Source: Odoribacter sp. Z80 (lineage in GTDB: Bacteria > Bacteroidota > Bacteroidia > Bacteroidales > Marinifilaceae). Taken from it: a stretch of 64,000 nucleotides of DNA. The notes under the pieces are model-generated. The model was not told where the DNA came from, ran no database searches, and saw only the letters and a program-made list of their open reading frames with translations. The position numbers were made by a program, and so were the translations under genes. Shown in pieces: positions 55,280-62,674 of this stretch (its first letter is position 1; each line of letters begins with the position of its first letter). The DNA is taken from assembly GCF_009935865.1 (NCBI RefSeq), contig NZ_QWEL01000007.1:1-64000 (forward strand). The letters run 5' to 3'.

Positions 55280-56572
55280 TCACTCCATTCTCTGCTTCCT
55301 GCACATAATACCCAATATGGTCTTGTCCGTTTGCTCCATCCCGGCCGTTCCAATCAATCCAACATTACGGATTGTCTTTTCAATATCATCCTCAATGATT
55401 CCGTCATCATGAGTCTTTATTCCTTTCATCGACAACAAGGCAGCCTGAACAGCAGCAGAGACGCCTGAATATACTTTCAGAGCACACCCTTGCTTTGCCC
55501 CGTCACACATCATTCCCGTCAAATTGGAACACATGGTCTTTATGGTATTAACCAGCTGCTCGTAAGACCCTCCCATCAAATAAGTAATGGCAGAAGCCGA
55601 CCCTGTTCCGGCAATCAGAATCCCGCACAGAGCCGACAAATGACCCATATAATAATGGATATGTGCTGCAATAAGATTACTTAAAGCAAGAGCCCGTATC
55701 AACTGTTCCCGGGAACATCCGAACTGCTCGGCTGCCACCACAACAGGCAAATAAACCGTTATCCCCTGATTGCCGCTACCGGAATTCGTCATTACCGGCT
55801 TTTCACAACCGTCCATCCGGGCGTCCGAAGCAGCTGTGGCCCGTATCAAGGCATTATTCAGGAAGTCATCTTCCAGCAATCCCTTTTCAATATTTTCCTT
55901 TAAAGTTTTTCCAATCTGCAGTCCATACTCACTTTTAAGACCTTCATCCGATATAGCCTTATTCATCTCAGCCCCCTTCAACACAAACTCAATCTTCTGT
56001 ATCTCAACTTCATGAATGAACTTCCAAATCCGAGCGACACTCAGTTCCGTCCGCCGGTTCTGCTCTGTCACCTCAGGTGTATAATCTTTCCGGTATACTG
56101 CCGTACCATTTTTCTCCACCAGCACAATGTTCGTATGCCCATGAACAATGACGGTCTTCACCACGTCCTCCCCCCGGCTGCAAACTGCTTCGGCATACAG
56201 TTTGTCCGGAGCATCTTCTTTGAGAAAAATATCTACTGCATGATTTTTCAACAAAGACTTGGCAAGCTCAAGATGATTGGAAACCGATACCTCTTTCAAC
56301 ACCTCCAGTCCATATTGCGTTTTTCCGCATACGGCACCCAAAGCAGCCGCAATAGGTAATCCTGTCATACCGCTGCCGGGAATTCCCACTCCCATTCCAT
56401 TTTTATATATATTCCCGCTGACATACACTTTTATATGTTCCGGAATACCTCCTAACTCTTCCTGACAACGAGCACAAGCCAACGCACAAGCCACCGGTTC
56501 CGTACATCCCAGTGCGGGAACGGTTTCCATGCGCAAAATATCTATAATCTGTTCATCTGTAGCCTGAAGCAT
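55280..56572 (-). CDS. L-cysteine desulfidase (CyuA/YhaM, UPF0597)
   Basis: A 430-residue protein of the iron-sulfur serine/cysteine dehydratase alpha superfamily. The cluster cysteines are in VPALGCTEPVA (C23) and in CSNLTGMMCDGAKQGC, and the N-S-G-S-G-N-Q-G loop is typical. Relatives break cysteine into pyruvate, sulfide and ammonia and are oxygen-sensitive, fitting an anaerobe. Some members may act on serine. Single gene with its own hairpin; divergent from the SPOR protein gene. Confidence 0.9.
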   Translation of the reverse strand: MLQATDEQIIDILRMETVPALGCTEPVACALACARCQEELGGIPEHIKVYVSGNIYKNGMGVGIPGSGMTGLPIAAALGAVCGKTQYGLEVLKEVSVSNHLELAKSLLKNHAVDIFLKEDAPDKLYAEAVCSRGEDVVKTVIVHGHTNIVLVEKNGTAVYRKDYTPEVTEQNRRTELSVARIWKFIHEVEIQKIEFVLKGAEMNKAISDEGLKSEYGLQIGKTLKENIEKGLLEDDFLNNALIRATAASDARMDGCEKPVMTNSGSGNQGITVYLPVVVAAEQFGCSREQLIRALALSNLIAAHIHYYMGHLSALCGILIAGTGSASAITYLMGGSYEQLVNTIKTMCSNLTGMMCDGAKQGCALKVYSGVSAAVQAALLSMKGIKTHDDGIIEDDIEKTIRNVGLIGTAGMEQTDKTILGIMCRKQRME

Positions 56573-56738
56573 AAAATATAGTTTTATTATGATGAAACAA
56601 ATTTATTCCTTTTTACCATACATTCTTTTTTCCTTCATACTATTAACGCTTTTTTAACGAATGCCAACCGTCTTTATTCTTTTAACGACCATACTTCACT
56701 TTTTACATTTTCTGCTCCGCTTTCATTTTTATTTTTTT

Positions 56739-56746
56739 TATCTTCG
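56739..56746 (+). promoter_or_regulatory. -7-like element of the SPOR protein gene
   Basis: TATCTTCG differs from TAnnTTTG at one base and lies 16 bases before the ATG at 56763. Confidence 0.35.
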
Positions 56747-56762
56747 CGAAAACAAAAAAGCC

Positions 56763-57281
56763 ATGTACAGACTCCTTATAATATTATTTCTGTTTCCGCT
56801 GACACTCTGCGCACAGGAAACAACAGACAGTTTGGTTAGTGTCCCCCAGCTCCGGTATGATATCCTTGAAGAACTTCAAGGAACAAATGCATCGGAAGGA
56901 AATATCCTGCTGAATCATACTCCCGCCATTGCAAACTTACTCAAATGGCACATCCACACAAACGAACAACAAAAGACCTTCTCCGGTTTCCGTATTCAGA
57001 TCCATTCTGTCAATTCTTACGGTTGTAATCTTGAAGAACTGAAAGAAATACGTAACAGATTCGAACAAAATTTCCCGGATATTCCGGCCTATCTAAAATA
57101 TTTCGATCCGGATTTCAAAATCCGGGTAGGAAATTTCCATTCCCGGCTGGAATGCATCCCGACCCTCCATCGCATCCGCAAACTTTATCCGGCCAGCTAT
57201 CCGGTAAAAACAGAGATTTCACTCGAAGAACTTAAACGGATTCCCATGCAAGATATTCCTGTTACGGAAGAGCAGAATTAA
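56763..57281 (+). CDS. Exported SPOR-domain protein
   Basis: A 172-residue protein with a Sec signal (MYRLLIILFLFPLTLCAQE). From about residue 75 the pattern G-F-R-I-Q-I-H-S-V-N-S ... F-K-I-R-V-G-N-F-H-S-R-L-E ... Y-P-A-S-Y-P-V-K matches SPOR domains, which bind peptidoglycan strands lacking stem peptides at the division site. Its stop codon overlaps the stop of the convergent GSCFA gene (shared TTAA at 57278-57281). The start at 56763 is set by the signal peptide; the longer in-frame extension is not convincing. Confidence 0.85.
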   Translation: MYRLLIILFLFPLTLCAQETTDSLVSVPQLRYDILEELQGTNASEGNILLNHTPAIANLLKWHIHTNEQQKTFSGFRIQIHSVNSYGCNLEELKEIRNRFEQNFPDIPAYLKYFDPDFKIRVGNFHSRLECIPTLHRIRKLYPASYPVKTEISLEELKRIPMQDIPVTEEQN

Positions 57282-58225
57282 ATACCGAGAAATTCCACAC
57301 TAAAACCCAATTGTTGCAAAGCCGCTATTGCTTCTTTCTTTTGTAAACCGGAAGCCTCATCCTTTGCATCCAAAGGCCGGTGCAACAGGATTTTATTCAG
57401 TTTATCCACCTGTTTCATCATATCCCGTGCCTGCGCCGTCATATACGTTTCCCGAAATCTCTCCCAGATATAGTGTATACCCTGAGCCGAAAGATGCAAC
57501 ATATCCTCGGCGTAAAAACGATAATCTCTCAGCTCATCCATCACAATTTCAAAAGAAGGGAAATAAGACACTTGAGTAAACCGACGGACCAACTCATCAA
57601 TAGCAAGCAATAAAACTGCCTTACTCACCTGATTGCCGTGTGCACCGTCCTTCCAGTGCCGGACAGGACTGACAGTAAACACCACCTCCAATTCCGGCAT
57701 CTCTGCAAACAACTCCTGCAATAAATTGACATACAACGAAACAACATCAGAAACTCCGAGACGGTAATGGTCAAAATCCCCCGCAGGGAATTTATGACAA
57801 TTGGCAACAATCCGACCGCTACTCTTATGCTTATATACCCAGGAAGTACCCCAGGTTATCACCATGACCTTGGTTTTTCTCAGAAAAAGGGAGGAATTTT
57901 CCATCCGGCAATTGATTTTCCGTAAACACTCTTTCGCATCCCGATCAGAAAAACATCCGTGGTGATTTAAACTCACCCACTTGCCGGCATTCTGCCACAA
58001 TTCATCTGCCCTGAATTGTTTTCTGTGTAAAAGAGAATAAATAGTCTCTGCAACAGAAAAAGGATTGTAAACAATCCCACAAGGATTTATATCCACCGGA
58101 AAACGGAAATACTTCAACTTTTCACCCATGTTTTCAACAAAACAAGAACCTAACATCATAACAGGAGTTGTATAATCCACCTGAAATGCAGGCCTTTCTA
58201 ATTTCACGACAGTCTGTAATTCCAT
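57278..58225 (-). CDS. GSCFA-domain protein
   Basis: A 315-residue protein of the GSCFA family, an SGNH-hydrolase-like group named after its N-terminal motif, here M-L-G-S-C-F-V-E-N (the final A replaced by V; S27 would be the nucleophile). Further family blocks are NPCGIVYNPFSVA, VMVITWGTSWVYK and the C-terminal D-M-L-H-L-S-A-Q-G. The substrate is unknown; related folds are esterases and acyltransferases. Confidence 0.88.
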   Translation of the reverse strand: MELQTVVKLERPAFQVDYTTPVMMLGSCFVENMGEKLKYFRFPVDINPCGIVYNPFSVAETIYSLLHRKQFRADELWQNAGKWVSLNHHGCFSDRDAKECLRKINCRMENSSLFLRKTKVMVITWGTSWVYKHKSSGRIVANCHKFPAGDFDHYRLGVSDVVSLYVNLLQELFAEMPELEVVFTVSPVRHWKDGAHGNQVSKAVLLLAIDELVRRFTQVSYFPSFEIVMDELRDYRFYAEDMLHLSAQGIHYIWERFRETYMTAQARDMMKQVDKLNKILLHRPLDAKDEASGLQKKEAIAALQQLGFSVEFLGI

Positions 58226-58306
58226 TTCCTTTCCAATTTTTCACAAAAATAAAAAACAAAATCATACCCCCTTAACCATTTTCCGTTCCACCCGTCTTTT
58301 TTTTGC

Positions 58307-58314
58307 TATATTTG
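58307..58314 (+). promoter_or_regulatory. -7 element of mntP
   Basis: TATATTTG fits TAnnTTTG and is followed by GCATCG. It lies 20 bases before the mntP ATG at 58335. No manganese riboswitch can be fitted in the 109-base gap to the divergent gene. Confidence 0.45.
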
Positions 58315-58334
58315 CATCGTAAATCACGTGCGTC

Positions 58335-58892
58335 ATGAATTTTATTTCTATCCTATTTATTGCCGTCGGGCTTTCTATGGATAGTCTGGCAGTCAGCATC
58401 AGCGGTGGGATATGCATGTCCTCTTTCTGCATCCGGAAATCCCTGAAAATCGCATTAATTCTGGGAATTTTTCAAGGTGCCATGACCGGTTTGGGTTGGA
58501 GTTTAGGCATCCACTTCAGTTCATACATCACTGAATACGACCATTGGATTGCATTCACCCTGCTCGGATATCTGGGAGGTAAAATGATCTATGAATCCTT
58601 AAAAGCAGAGGAGAGCTCCATTATTTCTTTTTCCAATAAAATGCTGGTTATCTTAGGCATTGCCACAAGCATTGACGCCTTAGCCGTAGGGATAAGCTTA
58701 GCTTTTCTGAAAACCGACATTTATTTTCCGGCAATCATCATTGCCCTCACCACCTTTTTACTTTCCCTCACAGGCGTTATTTGCGGTTGCCGTTTCGGAA
58801 AAATCAAAGGCCTAAACGTCGAACTTATCGGTGGCCTGATTCTTCTTGTCATCGGCACAAAAATTTTGGCCGAACACACTTTATTCAGTTAA
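58335..58892 (+). CDS. mntP: Manganese efflux pump MntP
   Basis: A 185-residue membrane protein with six helices in two repeats. The paired aspartate motifs are VGLSMDSLAVSISGG near the start and TSIDALAVGISLAF in the second half, both diagnostic for MntP, which exports Mn(II). Length matches the family (about 185-190). Confidence 0.94.
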   Translation: MNFISILFIAVGLSMDSLAVSISGGICMSSFCIRKSLKIALILGIFQGAMTGLGWSLGIHFSSYITEYDHWIAFTLLGYLGGKMIYESLKAEESSIISFSNKMLVILGIATSIDALAVGISLAFLKTDIYFPAIIIALTTFLLSLTGVICGCRFGKIKGLNVELIGGLILLVIGTKILAEHTLFS

Positions 58893-58984
58893 AAATTAAG
58901 TTTATTTAAGTTTTTTGCCTTTACATTTTCCCATTTCCATCGTAAATCTAAAAGACAATTTTTTAGCTATAAATCAAAATTACT

Positions 58985-59893
58985 ATGGCTTATATAGATT
59001 ATTATGGTATTTTGGGAGTTAACAAAACAGCTTCTCAAGACGATATCAAAAAAGCCTTTAAAAAACTGGCCAGAAAATACCATCCCGATCTGAACCCCAA
59101 CGACCCTTCTGCCAAACAAAAATTCCAGGAAATCAATGAAGCCAATGAGGTTTTAGGCGATCCTGAAAAAAGAAAAAAATATGATGCTTACGGCGAAAAC
59201 TGGAAGCACGCGGATGAGTTTGAAGCACAACAACGCCACCAACAGCAAGGTCGCCAAAGCGGAGGCTATTGGTCTTCCGAGAACGGAGGTTTCAGCGGAC
59301 ATTTTTCCGGTAATGAAGGAGAATTCTCTGATTTTTTTGAATCCCTGTTCGGTTCCCGCCGGGGAAACCACCGAAGCACGACCGGCTTTAAAGGACAGGA
59401 TTATAATGCAGAACTGCATCTTTCCTTCCGGAGCGCTGCAACAACCCATAAACAAGTGCTCGAAGTGAACGGAAAAAAAATACGCATCACCGTACCGGCC
59501 GGCGTGAATGACGGCCAAACCATCAAGCTGAACGGCCAGGGAGGTCCCGGCATCAACGGAGGTCCGGCCGGAGACCTCTACATCACCTTTGTCATTGCAG
59601 ACGATCCCGAATACAAACGCGACGGGGATAATCTGTATCAAACCGTTCCTGTCGACCTTTATACAGCCATATTAGGAGGAGAAAAAATCATAAACACCCT
59701 GAACGGCAAAGTGAAGTTAAAAATCAACCCTGAAACCCAGAACGGTACAAAAGTACGCTTAAAAGGGAAAGGATTCCCCGTATATAAAAAAGAAGGACAA
59801 TTCGGAGACCTTATCATCACTTACGAAATACAAATCCCCATGAATCTGACCGAAAAACAAAAAGATTTATTTCGGGAACTTCAAAAATCCTAA
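58985..59893 (+). CDS. cbpA: DnaJ-family co-chaperone CbpA
   Basis: A 302-residue class II J-protein. The J domain fills residues 1-70 with H-P-D at 33-35, then a Gly/Phe-rich linker (about 75-135) and two C-terminal substrate-binding beta domains ([31 protein letters not shown]). No zinc-finger cysteines are present, which separates CbpA from DnaJ. It partners with DnaK. The cbpM gene follows after 17 bases, supporting the CbpA assignment. Confidence 0.94.
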   Translation: MAYIDYYGILGVNKTASQDDIKKAFKKLARKYHPDLNPNDPSAKQKFQEINEANEVLGDPEKRKKYDAYGENWKHADEFEAQQRHQQQGRQSGGYWSSENGGFSGHFSGNEGEFSDFFESLFGSRRGNHRSTTGFKGQDYNAELHLSFRSAATTHKQVLEVNGKKIRITVPAGVNDGQTIKLNGQGGPGINGGPAGDLYITFVIADDPEYKRDGDNLYQTVPVDLYTAILGGEKIINTLNGKVKLKINPETQNGTKVRLKGKGFPVYKKEGQFGDLIITYEIQIPMNLTEKQKDLFRELQKS

Positions 59894-59910
59894 CTTAAAA
59901 CCGTTGAACC

Positions 59911-60225
59911 ATGGAAACCGATTTCATCATCATTAGTGAATATTGTGAGAAAAGCCATACAGACCCGGTGTTTCTACAATCGCTCGAAGAAAGCGGACTC
60001 ATTGAGATACACAGGATAAACGGGAAACAATACCTATCAGCCTCACAACTTGGAGAACTCGAAAAATACAGCCATCTTTATTACGATTTATCCATCAACA
60101 TAGAAGGCATAGACGCCATCCGTCATATACTGCAACGTATAGAAGATCTACAACATGAACTCCGCCAACTCAAACGCCGGACTCTCCGGTTTGAAACCGG
60201 AGAGTCTTTTTTTACAGAAGATTAA
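59911..60225 (+). CDS. cbpM: Chaperone modulator CbpM
   Basis: A 104-residue MerR-like helical protein. E. coli CbpM inhibits the J-domain of CbpA. The core pattern LYYDLSINIEGIDAIRHILQRIEDLQHELRQLK is the family signature, and most relatives end soon after it. Here the frame continues with RRTLRFETGESFFTED, encoded by an intrinsic terminator (60180-60213): the stop codon at 60223 lies ten bases after the T-run. Messages ended at this terminator would have no stop codon. See the finding on this. Confidence 0.9.
   Translation: METDFIIISEYCEKSHTDPVFLQSLEESGLIEIHRINGKQYLSASQLGELEKYSHLYYDLSINIEGIDAIRHILQRIEDLQHELRQLKRRTLRFETGESFFTED
60180..60213 (+). terminator. Strong intrinsic terminator inside the cbpM coding frame
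   Basis: GACTCTCCGGTTT (60180-60192) and AAACCGGAGAGTC (60194-60206) are perfectly complementary, giving a stem of at least ten GC-rich pairs, followed by seven T residues (60207-60213). The cbpM stop codon comes later, at 60223-60225. No other terminator is seen before the next gene. Confidence 0.9.
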
Positions 60226-60504
60226 ATATTTTCCCACAACTATTACCTCTATTCTCACAATCTACCCAAAGCCACCGGAATCTGCCCCATCCAACGATTT
60301 TATTCATACCATCCCCTATTCCGGAACAATTTTATCCCCTGTTAGTGCTATATATTAAATAAACTCCACTATTTTTTTGCAATGAGGAGAAAATCTTAGA
60401 GAAATATTTTACTTTTGTGAAGTATAAAGTGTGCATAGGTGTAAAATAAAACGAAACATTTTTACAAACGATTATAAATTCAACCAACCTAATAGTTTAT
60501 TTTC
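60226..60504 (+). promoter_or_regulatory. Intergenic stretch with promoter of the GH109-like gene
   Basis: About 280 bases without a gene. TACTTTTG at 60410-60417 fits the -7 consensus 88 bases before the GH109-like start, which would give a leader of about 80 bases. A TTTTTTTG lies about 30 bases above it, too far for a standard -33. Nothing else is recognised. Confidence 0.4.
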
Positions 60505-61905
60505 ATGAAAAAAATCATTTATCTATTTGTAGCTGTCCTGACTATAGCTTTTTGCAGCTGTAATTGTCAGACTCAGGCAAAAAAAACAGACGGTATCATC
60601 CGGACTGAAATTCCTCAGCGTGAAGCAGGGCAAACCGATCTTATCGGATTTCGTTGCGATCCTCTTGAAACCGTACGCGTAGGTTTTGTTGGTCTTGGTA
60701 TGCGCGGTCCCGGTGCTGTTGAGCGTTTTACTCATATTCCGGGAGTAGAAATCAAAGCATTATGCGATCTCTATCCGGAACGGGTTGAAAAAACACAAAA
60801 AATCCTGACAAACAAAAACTTACCTGCAGCAGCAGCTTACAGCGGAGAAGAAGGCTGGAAAGAACTCTGCGAACGGGAAGACCTGGATCTGGTATACATC
60901 GTAACTCCCTGGTTGCTTCATACCCCTATTGCAGTCTATGCCATGGAACACGGCAAACATGTTGCCATCGAAGTTCCTGCGGCAACCACCCTGGAAGAAT
61001 GCTGGCAGTTAGTTAATACGGCCGAGAAAACCCGCCGCCATTGTATGATGCTTGAAAACTGTGTATACGACTTTTTCGAACTGACCACTTTAAATATGGC
61101 ACAACAGAACCTATTCGGAGAAATACTACATGTTGAAGGTTCCTATATCCATAACCTGGAAGATTACTGGTCCTCTTACCAAGGCAACTGGCGATTAGAC
61201 TTTAACGAAAAATACAAAGGGGACATTTATGCTACCCACGGCCTCGGACCGGCCTGCCAATTGCTGAATATCCACCGTGGAGATAAAATGAACTACCTGG
61301 TAGCAATGCAAACTAAAGCAGTAAACGGACCAGCTGTGGTAAAGAAAACGACAGGTAAGGATTCCCCCGACTATCAAAACGGAGACCATTCCCTTACCCT
61401 CATCAAAACTGAAAACGGTAAAACCATCCATTTACAACACAATGTGGTGACTCCCCGTCCTTACAGCCGGATGTACCAACTGACCGGAACCGAAGGTTTT
61501 GCCAACAAATACCCCTCTTCCAGCTATACTTTCCGTCCGGACAATGTTTCCAATAACGTTCCGGACCATGAAAACCTGAACGCTCATGGTCCTGTTCCGG
61601 AAAACGTAAAACAGGCATTGATGGAAAAATACAAACATCCGATCCACAAAGAACTGGAAGAAACAGCAAAAAAAGTCGGAGGCCACGGTGGTATGGACTT
61701 TATTATGGATTATCGTATGATTTATTGCCTGCGCAACGGTTTGCCTCTGGACCAAGACGTTTATGATGCAGCAGAATGGTCATGCATGGGCGAATTAACC
61801 CGCATTTCTATCGAAAACAACAGTATGCCGGTAGAAGTTCCCGATTTTACCCGGGGAGCCTGGAAAAAATTGAACGGTTATCACCATTATATGAAAGGTG
61901 AATAA
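60505..61905 (+). CDS. Gfo/Idh/MocA-family lipoprotein, GH109-like
   Basis: A 466-residue protein with a lipoprotein signal (LTIAFCSCNC near residue 18) and an NAD-binding Rossmann fold (VGFVGLGMRGPG), followed by ALCDLYPERVEKT, EVPAATTLEECW and MMLENCVYDFFELTTL, then HGLGPACQLLNIHRGDKM. This is the pattern of GH109 alpha-N-acetylgalactosaminidases, which use tightly bound NAD to cleave GalNAc from mucin-type and blood-group glycans. Sec lipoprotein rather than the Tat signal often seen in this family. A glycoside hydrolase role is likely; plain dehydrogenase activity cannot be excluded. Confidence 0.85.
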   Translation: MKKIIYLFVAVLTIAFCSCNCQTQAKKTDGIIRTEIPQREAGQTDLIGFRCDPLETVRVGFVGLGMRGPGAVERFTHIPGVEIKALCDLYPERVEKTQKILTNKNLPAAAAYSGEEGWKELCEREDLDLVYIVTPWLLHTPIAVYAMEHGKHVAIEVPAATTLEECWQLVNTAEKTRRHCMMLENCVYDFFELTTLNMAQQNLFGEILHVEGSYIHNLEDYWSSYQGNWRLDFNEKYKGDIYATHGLGPACQLLNIHRGDKMNYLVAMQTKAVNGPAVVKKTTGKDSPDYQNGDHSLTLIKTENGKTIHLQHNVVTPRPYSRMYQLTGTEGFANKYPSSSYTFRPDNVSNNVPDHENLNAHGPVPENVKQALMEKYKHPIHKELEETAKKVGGHGGMDFIMDYRMIYCLRNGLPLDQDVYDAAEWSCMGELTRISIENNSMPVEVPDFTRGAWKKLNGYHHYMKGE

Positions 61906-61951
61906 TAAATCATGTATCTATAAGCAACTGGCAACAGAGCCATAAAACAAC

Positions 61952-61999
61952 TTACCCCTGTACCAATGTATGAATCACTTTTCAAAGGTACAGGGGTAA
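61952..61999 (+). terminator. Hairpin after the GH109-like gene
   Basis: TTACCCCTGTACC and GGTACAGGGGTAA form a perfect 13-base-pair inverted repeat with a 22-base loop, 46 bases after the GH109-like stop. The following bases are AT-rich but not a clean T-run. Confidence 0.6.
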
Positions 62000-62008
62000 A
62001 TTGTATAT

Positions 62009-62039
62009 TTTGTATTTATCGGTTTTCTTTATATCTTTG
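62009..62039 (+). promoter_or_regulatory. Promoter of tmRNA
   Basis: TTTG (62009-62012), 19 bases, TATCTTTG (62032-62039): an exact match to the Bacteroidota consensus. The start would be a few bases upstream of the mature tmRNA 5' end at 62054. Confidence 0.8.
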
Positions 62040-62053
62040 CTTTCACATACCAA

Positions 62054-62448
62054 GGGGCAGACCTGGATTTGACAGCATGAAGAATAGGTATGTAAGCATG
62101 TCGGGAGCAGTGAAACGGCCCGTAAATCCCGGACACAAAATTTTAATTGGCGAAAATAACTACGCTCTTGCTGCCTAATCTTTAGAAGATTACTGGCTTA
62201 ATCGCTGCTCAAGGAAGCGGCGACGAGACATTCCACCGGTGGTTCCACCTTATTCCGGCCGGCATACGGGGTGCAGTCAATTTAAGGTTAGTCTTAGCCC
62301 ACCTTTGGCGAAAGGCGAAAATTCAAGAGGATAAGCGATGGCTTGGGTGCTTTTTTCCGGACCATCGTCGAAAACCAACAAAAAGCTAAGCATGTAGAAA
62401 GCATATGGATTCCGTGTTTGGACCAGGGTTCGATTCCCTGCTGCTCCA
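62054..62448 (+). ncRNA. ssrA: Transfer-messenger RNA (tmRNA)
   Basis: A 395-base tmRNA. The acceptor stem pairs GGGGCAG at the 5' end with CTGCTCC at 62441-62447 (one G-U pair), with discriminator A and no encoded CCA. The T-arm reads GGTTCGATTCC. The tag frame ends in codons for GENNYALAA followed by TAA (about 62149-62178), the same tag as in other Bacteroidales. It rescues ribosomes stuck on messages lacking a stop codon and marks the products for proteolysis. Strong promoter and downstream terminator are present. Confidence 0.97.
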
Positions 62449-62494
62449 CAATCAAAAACTGATTATCAGTATTTTGAAAGAATTACACCCAATT

Positions 62495-62532
62495 TTACAC
62501 CCAAATTCATAAAGTTGGGTGTAACTTTTTTT
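62495..62532 (+). terminator. Rho-independent terminator of tmRNA
   Basis: TTACACCCAA (62495-62504) and TTGGGTGTAA (62515-62524) form a ten-base-pair stem followed by CTTTTTTT. An extra upstream copy of TTACACCCAA begins at 62483 and could pair instead. Confidence 0.85.
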
Positions 62533-62554
62533 AGGGCTATATACATTCTTACAA

Positions 62555-62595
62555 TATAACCGTTATAAATATATGATTTATTTATAACGGTTATA
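62555..62595. repeat. Perfect 17-bp inverted repeat between tmRNA and mltD
   Basis: TATAACCGTTATAAATA at 62555-62571 is repeated as its exact complement at 62579-62595, with a seven-base spacer. Neither side has a T-run. A second small hairpin (ACATCAC/GTGATGT, 62634-62653) lies closer to the mltD stop. It may end the leftward mltD transcript, bind a protein, or be part of an integration-site region next to tmRNA. Confidence 0.6.
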
Positions 62596-62674
62596 ATTTT
62601 CTCATTTCCCCCACATAACCTCTTTTGCTCAGGACATCACTGCATCGTGATGTAAGGGTAAGCTTAGTCAAAAA

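Noticed and set aside
58226-58334. Manganese (yybP-ykoY) riboswitch before mntP
   Set aside because: The gap to the divergent gene is 109 bases with the promoter near its end; the leader of about 15 bases cannot hold the aptamer.
61966-62178. 70-codon frame over the tmRNA region
   Set aside because: It runs through the 5' half of tmRNA and ends at the tag stop codon; only the last codons are the genuine tag.
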